Assembly: GCF_003955665.1 (NCBI RefSeq)
Contig: NZ_RXHU01000015.1
Coordinates: 186,001-250,000, forward strand
From: Paenibacillus whitsoniae
Lineage (GTDB): Bacteria > Bacillota > Bacilli > Paenibacillales > NBRC-103111
Length of the DNA stretch: 64,000 nt
Direction: 5' to 3'
Shown in pieces: positions 26,156 to 33,970 of this stretch. Positions within the stretch are counted from its first letter, which is position 1; every line of letters begins with the position of its first letter. The notes under the pieces are model-generated. The model was not told where the DNA came from, did no database searches, and saw only the letters and a program-made list of their open reading frames with translations. The translations under genes were made by a program, and so were the position numbers.

Positions 26156-29100
26156 CTAGTTGCCGATAATTTTTCGCGCCATGGCCGCCAAATCAACAAT
26201 ATCCAATTGATTGTCATGATTGAAGTCATAGCGTTTGACACTCGCCCAAGCGCTTCCAACCGACGTCAGGCCGTAGTGGGAAGCAAGAATGCCCAAATCG
26301 CCGATACTTGCAGTCGTATTCACAGAGGCTGTGAACACTTGAATGGCCTGGGTCAGACTGACGACCGCTTGATCCACCACCGTTTGGGAAACATGGGGCT
26401 GATTCAGCACGGAACTGGCGCTTGCCGTTGCAGCATTCAACGCACTCAGAACTGACTGCGTATATTGCCCCCATCTCTCGCCAACCGACGCGTCTGTGAG
26501 CTTGATCTGCGCTTCCTGAAGCTTGGCCGACAACGCCGTAGTATCTGCTGTGACTTCGGAGGCCTTAATCAGCACGGAATAGGAAGTTCCGTCCACAACT
26601 GTTTCATGGCCGTTTCCGTCTGCGATCACAGCCGACGATAAACTTACTGCAGCCGTGCCTAGCGCATCGTCAGCCGCCATAAAATGAAGCTGAACAATGT
26701 TAGCCAGATTGCCCGTCAAGGAAACACCCGGCGTCGAGCTGGCCAACACGACTCTGACTAGCCCCGGCGCCGTAGATTGATCGATCACCGATACACCGCT
26801 AACGAGTGAATTCGCCGAAACAAACTGCAGCTGAGCAGAAGGATAGTTGACGGTTAGATCAAGCCCGTACACTTGCTCCGTTACGCCCGACCATCCGTAG
26901 TTCAGCACCAACGGCTGGCCTGCCGTTACCGACTGCGGTCCAGTCAATACACTGCCCGCCCGAACAGTCACGATAGCCGTCGCTTGAACGGCAGTTCCCT
27001 GCACCGCCCCCGCAACCGTAAAGCTGCCGCTTTGCGCATACTGCTCTGGCGCAACAGGTGCCCAGTCGACGGGTACCGACCGTATCATCCCATCGGTGTA
27101 CACCGCATCAATAACCGAAGGGAGCACAGGCGCTGCACCTACCGACGTTGTAACCTGCACAGCCGGTAGAGAAGCAATAGTCGTTACCGGCGAAGCATCC
27201 AGCGGATTCCAGTCGTCGGTACCGCCAATCAGGCTGGACGCGCTGAAAATTTGCTGAAGCGTATACTTTTGAGCCTCGGTGCTCGTCAGTTGACGTGTCC
27301 ACGCCAGTCGTGAAGCCGGATTCGCTCCTGGCCCCGTACTTTGATATTCCCCGTAGTAGGCCGTAGATTCATTGCTCGTTTTTCCAAAATTGTTCCAGCC
27401 CACCTTGGCGATATGCTTGCCCAAATACGAATTGAGATAGACGGTTTTCGCATAAGGGCGCCACGGTCTTCCCAGATCAACAGGCCCGGTATCCGTTTGA
27501 GCCGCCTCTAATAACGCTTCGCCGCTAAGCGTGCTGTTCAGGAACACGTAGCCATACTTTTGTCCGGCTGGCGTTGAAGCTGCTGTGACATGTCCGGCTA
27601 ATCGGGAGTGAATTTCGCTCTGGTCGAATACCGCAATGCCCGGCCCGAAAATAAAGTCAACGGAGCCCGCAATGTAGCAATCTTTGTAGTAAGAGCGGTA
27701 GGTTTGCAACGTATTATTATTCGCATAATTGCTTGGGTCCGCATTATCGGTCAGGTTGCGCGTCAGCAGCGTATCCTGGTACCCCAGAATGCTGCACGAT
27801 TCAAAATAGGCCTTGTCCGCATACACATCGACCGCAACGGATTGACCCGCGCCGGAACCCGAGGAATTCGCGATGGTCATCGTTTTCGCATTGAAATCAT
27901 GCCCCTTGATCATCAACGTGTAATCCGTGTACGTCCCAAGCCCTAACGACGTCCCATCAGGCAGCGTCTTCTTCGGATTGTCGTCATAGGTCAGAATCGT
28001 GCCAGCTTGACTCTCGCCGATCAAGGAAATGTATGGCTTGCTTTCTGGAATCAATACTTTTTCGTAATACACGCCATTCTTGATATAAATAATCGCTCTT
28101 TGCTGATTCTGATCAGGAACCGCGTTAACCGCTGCTTGAATGCTTGTATAATCCCCGCTGCCATCGGCGGCGACAAGGATTGGCTTCACGCCGGAAGCCA
28201 GATCAGGGAGTACGGAGACATGCGCAATCACAGGGCGTGTTTGGCCTTGAACCGTACCGGAAACCGTAAAGCCTTTCACATTCGTCTGAGCGAAAAGGGC
28301 TGGCGATACAGGGCTCCACACCACAGGAAGCGACTGGGTCGTGTTATTGTTCAATTGCACATCCACGCTGCTTGGCAAGCCAGGCGCGATTCCCGCTGTA
28401 GTTGTGACAATGACCGGCTTATAGCCGATTGCCGCTGTCGGTACAACCTGGATCTGGGCGGACGGCCTTTGAGCGTAACCCGATACGGTACCTTGAACGG
28501 TCACCGTCCCTTCCTGGTTATACCGCGAAGGCGGCACCAGATCCCAGATCACAGCAGCGGACGTAATCGAGCCGTCGTCACGAATAACGGACACGGCCGC
28601 AGGCAGAACAGGCGCTACGCCAACTGCGGTGCTGATGGCAACCGGTTTAAAGCCCGAGAAGCTTTCTTGGCCGGTAATGGCTACCGGGAATAATCCTTGG
28701 GTTGCTGTACCATCATTCATGGATACTGCCACAACGACATTGCCATTCCCTCGCGCCGTCAACACACCGTTCGCGTCAATCGTCGCTGCGGTGGTCGGCG
28801 TAAGGTCGTAATTATACACCGCCCATGTAGGGCTGGCAGTGGAACCAGACGTTTTCGAGGCGCTGAACGGCAGGCTGCCTCCTTTGACCGTAATGCTTTT
28901 CGCATTGTTTAACGAAGAAAGGTTAATGCCATAGCCCTGGTCGGCAACCACGGGAGCTGTTACGGATAAATTATCGATGAAAGCCTGAGCCGCTACCGAC
29001 GTATTGTTATTCGGCGTGATGGATTTAAACGTGCCGATATCTTTCGGTACACTGCTTGTGTCATAGAATGCTTGACTGCTCAATACTTTGGTGCCGTTAT

Positions 29101-31225
29101 AATACACGTCCACCCGCTTATTCGGATAATCAACAACCGCTTTAAGTTGGAACCAGGTATCAAAAGGAACCGTCGGAATAATCGTCCCTCCGGTCGAGCC
29201 TTTGAAGGCATAGGCGAGCGAGCCGTTGTTCTGGGTAGCAAGGGAAACGGCAATTTTGCCGTCGGAACCCAATAACTGGAATAAATTGTGGCTTCCGGTT
29301 ACAACGGTTGCGTAAGTGCCATTCGGCACTCCGTTCGTCAGCTTCGGCGGCGACGGCAATTTAAAATAAGCCGAGGCGGTAACAACGCCGGTTTGCGCTG
29401 TAAACGTGCGGTAAGCGGAGGCGTAGCCTGCACCCTCATCATCGAAGTACAAGCTGTTCGGCTCCAGATTACCCGCACTTGCCACTTTGACAGCGCCTTC
29501 AATATAGCTGGAGCCTGATTGCACCGTCCAGTAGCCCGAAGGCAGCGCGCCTACGCTATACCCGGTGAAATCCTCATTCACGGGAAACGAACGATCATAG
29601 ATCACATCGCCGTCGTGAACGACGTTGTTGCTGCTCGTCGCGCTGATCGGCTGGGTGAAGGTGCAATTATTAAAGAAAATATTTTCCGTATACGTCAATT
29701 GAGCCTGATAAAAAGAACAATTCGAAAACTGCACATTCTTCAGATTATTATCCGAAGTCGGCGTAGAAGCCGAACCCGTCAACGAAATCACATTCGACGC
29801 ATTGGTCGGGTCGGAATTTTTCAGATTGCTGAATCTCAGGTTCGTGATATCCGATGGATAATCGCCCGGCGTCGTCAGTTTGTCGTAGTTGGAATTGAGC
29901 TCGATCCGATTAATAATGGAATCCCGGATCTGAATGTTCCGGATATAGCCGCCCCGGGTGGTGCTTGTCTTAATTTTGAAGCCTGCATTCACGGCCGAAC
30001 TTTTCACATCAATCGGTGTCAAAATATTGTCCTCGGCATATACATCGCTGACGCCGCCCGACATTTCACTGCCGAGCACGATGCCGCCGTGTCCACCGCT
30101 AAACGTATCTCCTCGGTAGTAGATGAAACGCGATGGCCTGCCAATATCCCGGCCCTCTTGATCCTTACCCGACTTGATTGCGCTGCTGTCGTCCCCGGTC
30201 TGGAACGTAGAAGCAAGAATGTACACATTCTCCGAGGAGTTCGGGTCGAACCCGTCGCCATTATGAACCGTCGTGTTCACATCAATGCCGTAAGCGGTGA
30301 TATCTCGGCTATACACCGGTACGATGGTCCACATCATGCCATTGCGAATTTGCAGCCCGTCCAGATACACATTTCTGGCGTTTTTCAATGAGATCAGGCT
30401 GCCGCCTCCATAATGAACGCCTGGATTGGCGAGTTGTTCCGCATCGTATTCCTCACGCAGCGCCAGCCCGTTCTCTTCATCCCCCACTGTGCCAGGGCCG
30501 ATAATGGCAATATCGCTGATGGAGAAGCCATAGTTGTTGCGATCCATGATTCCGGCATTAAAAAGACTTGCGTACGATTGCGGCTCCTCAATATCATGTC
30601 TGGCCGCTACGAAAGGAAGAAAGTCCGCTTTGTGCGTACTCGGCTTGATCCGTGCGCCTGCATCTACATAGACCGTGATGTTGCTGTGATTAAAAAATAA
30701 CGCGCCGGTCAGATAGTTCCCTGCCGGGAAATACACCGTGCCCCCGGGGGGAGCGGCATCCAGCGCAGCTTGTATAGCGATTGTATCCAAGCTTATGCCA
30801 TCGCCTGCTGCGCCGAAATCTTTGACATTCAGCCTGACGCCTTCCGGCTTGGTTGCCACTTGAATGCGATTACTGTCCAGCGATTCGATTCCGCTCGCAT
30901 CCTGTGCCCGAACCGTATAGCTGTATGCCGTATTCGGCGCCAAGCCTTGAACCTTGTAGTACGTTCTGGGCGTAGTTCCAATCAGAACGCCGTCACTGTT
31001 ATAAATGTTATAGTTCGTTACATTGGCATACGACATGGGCTTTTCCCAGGCAAGCACGACGGAATTGTCCGTGTTGGACGCCGGTGTCATTCTCAGCTCT
31101 GTCGGCGCATAGAGTTGGCTTGCCATGGGGCCGGCGGCCGAAGCGCTGTTCAGCGGCATCCCTGGCCAATAAGAGACAACCAGCAACAAGATCCATAGGA
31201 TGATTCCCCTTGAAGACCTTCTCAA
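26156..31225 (-). CDS. Giant secreted bifunctional polygalacturonase (GH28) - pectinesterase (CE8) with cohesin and dockerin-like modules
   Basis: 1689 residues. Order: signal peptide 1-31; Fn3 38-126; GH28 130-545; concanavalin/LamG-like 548-757; Ig-like 765-852; two Big_4-type Ig domains 857-1007; CE8 1013-1345; Big_4 1350-1422; cohesin 1425-1555; FIVAR-like 1558-1633; dockerin-like 1637-1689. GH28 active-site residues visible: D324 (NGDGFD), D345/D346 (TGDDSSAIKSG), H379 (GGHGG) and K419 (FKIK). CE8 residues: GVYYE (1051), Q1128, Q1150/D1151 (GYQDT), nucleophile D1190 (SVDFIFG) and R1253/W1255. The catalytic modules are in the opposite order from the 17311-23916 product. The GSE and DDSSAIKSG motifs are typical of exo-acting bacterial GH28. 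It heads the group of three minus-strand genes and shares a divergent control region with the binding-protein gene at 31516. Confidence 0.93.
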   Translation of the reverse strand: MRRSSRGIILWILLLVVSYWPGMPLNSASAAGPMASQLYAPTELRMTPASNTDNSVVLAWEKPMSYANVTNYNIYNSDGVLIGTTPRTYYKVQGLAPNTAYSYTVRAQDASGIESLDSNRIQVATKPEGVRLNVKDFGAAGDGISLDTIAIQAALDAAPPGGTVYFPAGNYLTGALFFNHSNITVYVDAGARIKPSTHKADFLPFVAARHDIEEPQSYASLFNAGIMDRNNYGFSISDIAIIGPGTVGDEENGLALREEYDAEQLANPGVHYGGGSLISLKNARNVYLDGLQIRNGMMWTIVPVYSRDITAYGIDVNTTVHNGDGFDPNSSENVYILASTFQTGDDSSAIKSGKDQEGRDIGRPSRFIYYRGDTFSGGHGGIVLGSEMSGGVSDVYAEDNILTPIDVKSSAVNAGFKIKTSTTRGGYIRNIQIRDSIINRIELNSNYDKLTTPGDYPSDITNLRFSNLKNSDPTNASNVISLTGSASTPTSDNNLKNVQFSNCSFYQAQLTYTENIFFNNCTFTQPISATSSNNVVHDGDVIYDRSFPVNEDFTGYSVGALPSGYWTVQSGSSYIEGAVKVASAGNLEPNSLYFDDEGAGYASAYRTFTAQTGVVTASAYFKLPSPPKLTNGVPNGTYATVVTGSHNLFQLLGSDGKIAVSLATQNNGSLAYAFKGSTGGTIIPTVPFDTWFQLKAVVDYPNKRVDVYYNGTKVLSSQAFYDTSSVPKDIGTFKSITPNNNTSVAAQAFIDNLSVTAPVVADQGYGINLSSLNNAKSITVKGGSLPFSASKTSGSTASPTWAVYNYDLTPTTAATIDANGVLTARGNGNVVVAVSMNDGTATQGLFPVAITGQESFSGFKPVAISTAVGVAPVLPAAVSVIRDDGSITSAAVIWDLVPPSRYNQEGTVTVQGTVSGYAQRPSAQIQVVPTAAIGYKPVIVTTTAGIAPGLPSSVDVQLNNNTTQSLPVVWSPVSPALFAQTNVKGFTVSGTVQGQTRPVIAHVSVLPDLASGVKPILVAADGSGDYTSIQAAVNAVPDQNQQRAIIYIKNGVYYEKVLIPESKPYISLIGESQAGTILTYDDNPKKTLPDGTSLGLGTYTDYTLMIKGHDFNAKTMTIANSSGSGAGQSVAVDVYADKAYFESCSILGYQDTLLTRNLTDNADPSNYANNNTLQTYRSYYKDCYIAGSVDFIFGPGIAVFDQSEIHSRLAGHVTAASTPAGQKYGYVFLNSTLSGEALLEAAQTDTGPVDLGRPWRPYAKTVYLNSYLGKHIAKVGWNNFGKTSNESTAYYGEYQSTGPGANPASRLAWTRQLTSTEAQKYTLQQIFSASSLIGGTDDWNPLDASPVTTIASLPAVQVTTSVGAAPVLPSVIDAVYTDGMIRSVPVDWAPVAPEQYAQSGSFTVAGAVQGTAVQATAIVTVRAGSVLTGPQSVTAGQPLVLNYGWSGVTEQVYGLDLTVNYPSAQLQFVSANSLVSGVSVIDQSTAPGLVRVVLASSTPGVSLTGNLANIVQLHFMAADDALGTAAVSLSSAVIADGNGHETVVDGTSYSVLIKASEVTADTTALSAKLQEAQIKLTDASVGERWGQYTQSVLSALNAATASASSVLNQPHVSQTVVDQAVVSLTQAIQVFTASVNTTASIGDLGILASHYGLTSVGSAWASVKRYDFNHDNQLDIVDLAAMARKIIGN

Positions 31226-31287
31226 ATCATTTCACTCCCTTTTCTTATCATTAGAAAATCTCTTCTCACAACTTGACGTTCATACAC

Positions 31288-31314
31288 AGAATACGCTGAA
31301 TAAATCGCTTTCAA
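31288..31314 (-). promoter_or_regulatory. Possible promoter with overlapping cre-like site for the GH28-CE8 gene
   Basis: On the minus strand TTGAAA (31314-31309) and TATTCT (31293-31288) are separated by 15 bases, a short spacer. The cre-like TGAAAGCGATTTAT (31313-31300) overlaps the -35 and spacer, matching the catabolite-responsive consensus at about 12 of 14 positions. Binding of CcpA there would block this promoter. Confidence 0.4.
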
Positions 31315-31334
31315 AATAAGTTTTCTTTTAAAGT

Positions 31335-31346
31335 TTGTTTGTTATT
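31335..31346 (-). promoter_or_regulatory. Candidate operator, shared A/C-rich 12-mer (copy 2)
   Basis: On the minus strand this reads AATAACAAACAA, one mismatch to the copies at 14068-14079 and 31393-31404, and lies about 110 bp upstream of the GH28-CE8 start. Together with the 31393 copy it forms an inverted pair. Confidence 0.4.
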
Positions 31347-31356
31347 ATTCATTTTT

Positions 31357-31370
31357 TGAAAGCGCTGTAA
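31357..31370 (+). promoter_or_regulatory. cre-like catabolite-repression site
   Basis: TGAAAGCGCTGTAA fits the CcpA-binding consensus TGWAARCGYTWNCW at about 12 of 14 positions. It sits between two copies of the A/C-rich element in the divergent region serving the pectinase and binding-protein genes. Confidence 0.45.
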
Positions 31371-31392
31371 GGTAGCGCGAGATTGTTTTAAT

Positions 31393-31404
31393 AAAAACAA
31401 ACAA
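31393..31404 (+). promoter_or_regulatory. Candidate operator, shared A/C-rich 12-mer (copy 3)
   Basis: AAAAACAAACAA on the plus strand, followed after 3 bases by TTGAAT, reproduces the arrangement at 14079-14068. It lies 112 bp upstream of the binding-protein start at 31516. No clear -10 follows at standard spacing, which would suit an activator-dependent promoter. Confidence 0.45.
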
Positions 31405-31515
31405 AGCTTGAATGGAATCTGATGTCATCTTTCAGCGGTATTCTTTACACTAAACAAGGCAAAGGGATTTATGCCATGGATGAGGTTTTATTTTAAAATA
31501 AGGGAGAGGGTTCAA

Positions 31516-32874
31516 TTGAAGAAAAAAACGTGGGGACTCGCCATGACCTCGGTCATCCTGACAAGCCTGGTGCTCAGCGGCTGCGGAGCAGGCAGCACAG
31601 GGACCGGTGCGAGTGCCGCACCGAGCAGCGGGAGCGGGACTGCCGTGCCCGGGAAGAAAACGACGATCGAATTCTGGGCAGCGGCGATTACGCCGGAACG
31701 AGAAGCGTTCTGGAAATCCGTTACCACTGATTTCATGGCCAAAAACCCGGACATTACCATCAATTACTTAGGTGTTCCCGGGGATTTAAGCGCTTACAAT
31801 CAAAAGGTAAATGTTGCCCTCTCGGCTGGACAGGCGCCCGATCTGATCAATAACTTTACTTCCGATCTTGTAGGGCGTGGCGTGCTTGAGCCTCTGGATG
31901 ATTATATCGCCAAATGGAGCGGTAAAGACAAAATTACCCCTGGCGCGATCGCTTCCATCAAAGCGGCCGATCCGAAAGGCGGCAAAATTTACGGGCTCCC
32001 TTATGGTGTCCAGCCTTGGATCATGTGGTACCGCCCAGACTGGTTAAAGGAAGCGAACTTGCCTGAACCGAGGACCTGGGATCAATTTCTGGATGATGCC
32101 AAAAAATTGACAGACAAGTCGAAAGGCAAATTTGGCTACGGCATTCGAGGCGGCGCCGGAAGTGCGAATACGTTGGAAATGCTGATGTACTCCTATTCAG
32201 GGATTACCAATTATTTCACCAAAGACGGCAAAGCGACCATTAACGACCCGCTCCATGTGGAATTTCTGGATAAGTATCTGGGTGGTTACAACGTCTATAC
32301 GCCGGAAGATGATTTAGGCAAAGGATGGACAGAATTGGCGGCTTCCTTCCAATCGGGGAAAGTCGGGATGATCTTTCATAATCTCGGATCTGCCAGCGCA
32401 CATGAGAAGGCATTTACTAACGACTTGTCCAAGTTCAGTGCGGCTGCCTTCCCTAAGAGTGTAAAAGGCTACAACGTGCATCCAGGTGTCACGCCAACCT
32501 CGATGCTCATGCTGAAAAGTTCCAAAAACAAGGACGCTGTTTGGAAGTTTATGACCTATTTTGTGGAAAATCATAACGGGGCTTATGGCAAACTGTACGG
32601 GGAAATTCCTCCGAATACGGCAGCGATGAAAGAAGATTGGATTCAAAAAATACCTTACATGAAAACAGGCGCCGATTTAATGGCCTCCACGGAAACGAAA
32701 TTTACAGATAACCCCGTCTACCTTCCAAATTATTCCAATATTCAACTGAATATGGAGCCGATGATCCAAAAGGTCATGGCCAAAAAAATAAACGCTATAG
32801 AACTGCTTGACGAGTGGGCCAAGCAGTTGGAAACTGCGAAAGCAGACTTTGACGCTGCGAATAAAGGGAAATAG
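31516..32874 (+). CDS. Orphan extracellular sugar-binding lipoprotein, paralogue of the 10791-12149 product
   Basis: A 452-residue protein starting at TTG 31516, which has GGGAGAGGG just upstream and gives a standard lipoprotein signal (MKKKTWGL..., lipobox LSGC, Cys 23). Extending to an ATG at 31471 would add 15 residues ahead of the signal and is unlikely. With this start the length equals that of its paralogue exactly. Shared stretches include FWAAA-TPER, NYLGVPGDLSAY-type, IRGGAGSANTLE, YTPEDDL, KGWTELAA-FQSGK, KLYGEIP and ELLDEWAKQLE. No permease genes are adjacent, so it may feed the MalFG-type permeases at 12226-14002 with a second ligand range. It is divergent from the giant GH28-CE8 gene, which suggests co-regulation with pectin degradation. 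Confidence 0.88.
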   Translation: MKKKTWGLAMTSVILTSLVLSGCGAGSTGTGASAAPSSGSGTAVPGKKTTIEFWAAAITPEREAFWKSVTTDFMAKNPDITINYLGVPGDLSAYNQKVNVALSAGQAPDLINNFTSDLVGRGVLEPLDDYIAKWSGKDKITPGAIASIKAADPKGGKIYGLPYGVQPWIMWYRPDWLKEANLPEPRTWDQFLDDAKKLTDKSKGKFGYGIRGGAGSANTLEMLMYSYSGITNYFTKDGKATINDPLHVEFLDKYLGGYNVYTPEDDLGKGWTELAASFQSGKVGMIFHNLGSASAHEKAFTNDLSKFSAAAFPKSVKGYNVHPGVTPTSMLMLKSSKNKDAVWKFMTYFVENHNGAYGKLYGEIPPNTAAMKEDWIQKIPYMKTGADLMASTETKFTDNPVYLPNYSNIQLNMEPMIQKVMAKKINAIELLDEWAKQLETAKADFDAANKGK

Positions 32875-32891
32875 CGAAAGCAGCCAATAGG

Positions 32892-32931
32892 AGCAAGTAA
32901 CCCTCTCCAAAACGGATGACGGTTACTTGCT
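32892..32931. terminator. Bidirectional terminator
   Basis: AGCAAGTAACC (32892-32902) pairs perfectly with GGTTACTTGCT (32921-32931) between the convergent binding-protein and deacetylase genes. It overlaps the last codons of the deacetylase gene. Confidence 0.75.
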
Positions 32932-33846
32932 TTCCTTGCTTTCAGTCAATTCAGGAACGGTGACGATCTGGAAGTCATTCTGCTGCAAAAACGCAATAAT
33001 CTGTGGCAACGCCTCAACGGTGTTGTCCAGCTTGCCATCTTTGCCGCCGAAGCTGTGCAGCAACACGATACTGTCTGCTTTGGCATGGGTCTGCACATTG
33101 TACACAATATCTGAAACCGAAGTGCCGGCCCAGTCTTTGGGGTCGACGTTCCAACTGACCAGCGGACGTCCCGTCAGCTCGACCTCTTTTTTGACCGCAG
33201 GCGATACTGCGCCATAAGGCGCTCTGACCATACTGGGGACAGCGCCAATCAGCCCTTTCACCGAATCATCGGTCTGTTTGATTTCCTGCGCAATCCGAGT
33301 CGGTGTCAGCTTGCTCAAGTCGGCATGATCCCAGCTGTGATTCCCGATCGCATGCCCCTCGGCGTAGATGCGGCGAAGCACATCAGGATACTTTTTAACT
33401 TGATTGCCGACTACAAAAAATGTCGCTTTAACGCCGCTGTGTTTCAAAATATCCAAAACTTGAGGCGTATACTTGTGATCCGGTCCATCGTCGAAGGTTA
33501 ATGCAATTTTCTTGCTGCCGGCCACCTTGCTTGGGGGTGTTGGGCTAGTCTGGTTGGTCTGAGCACTAGGTGCCGGTGGCGGCTCAAGTGAGGCATGTTT
33601 CACGGCTGGCTCTTCGTGGGGAGAAGGCAGCGGCTGCTGTTCCTGCGGCATGCTGGGCTTCTGCACGGCGATCACGTCGGGATGCGGCGAAGCCGCACTC
33701 TCGCTGATGGCGGTTTTGCTAATGTGCGGGATCGGAAACACACTGCCTGTCACTGAATAATTGACGAGCATCATGCCTAGGGCTCCGCTGCAAGCAATGC
33801 CCAGCATCCAGTACTGCTTGCGTTCCATTGTAAATCGTACAATCAT
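32923..33846 (-). CDS. Membrane-anchored polysaccharide deacetylase (NodB domain)
   Basis: A 307-residue protein with one N-terminal membrane helix (about 13-33), a Pro/Ser/Gln-rich linker to ~110, and a NodB domain at ~112-305. All five catalytic motifs are visible: TFDDGP (D119, D120), NHSWDH (H170, H174 as metal ligands), RAPYG (R208), the DPKDW motif (235-239) and LLHS (H264). Family members remove N- or O-acetyl groups from peptidoglycan, chitin or xylan. The membrane tether and linker suggest cell-wall action, but acetylated pectin or xylan cannot be excluded given the neighbours. AAGGAAGG sits 8 bases before the ATG at 33846. Confidence 0.9.
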   Translation of the reverse strand: MIVRFTMERKQYWMLGIACSGALGMMLVNYSVTGSVFPIPHISKTAISESAASPHPDVIAVQKPSMPQEQQPLPSPHEEPAVKHASLEPPPAPSAQTNQTSPTPPSKVAGSKKIALTFDDGPDHKYTPQVLDILKHSGVKATFFVVGNQVKKYPDVLRRIYAEGHAIGNHSWDHADLSKLTPTRIAQEIKQTDDSVKGLIGAVPSMVRAPYGAVSPAVKKEVELTGRPLVSWNVDPKDWAGTSVSDIVYNVQTHAKADSIVLLHSFGGKDGKLDNTVEALPQIIAFLQQNDFQIVTVPELTESKESK

Positions 33847-33970
33847 GGTAAGACCTTCCTTCGACGAATATGCGCATATTAGATTTTGTATATATTTGAC
33901 GAAGGATGTCGTAGAAAAGTTGTTCGATATCTAAACTTATTTGACGAACTAGACATGCCTATTTGTTGGG

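Noticed and set aside
29519-30391. 290-codon plus-strand frame opposite the GH28-CE8 gene
   Set aside because: Same reason: low-complexity basic composition and full overlap with the conserved GH28 coding frame.
17311-31225. Calling the locus a true cellulosome
   Set aside because: There is only one cohesin per protein, no multi-cohesin scaffoldin, no cellulase, and the dockerin tails are atypical. Only a small assembly can be proposed.
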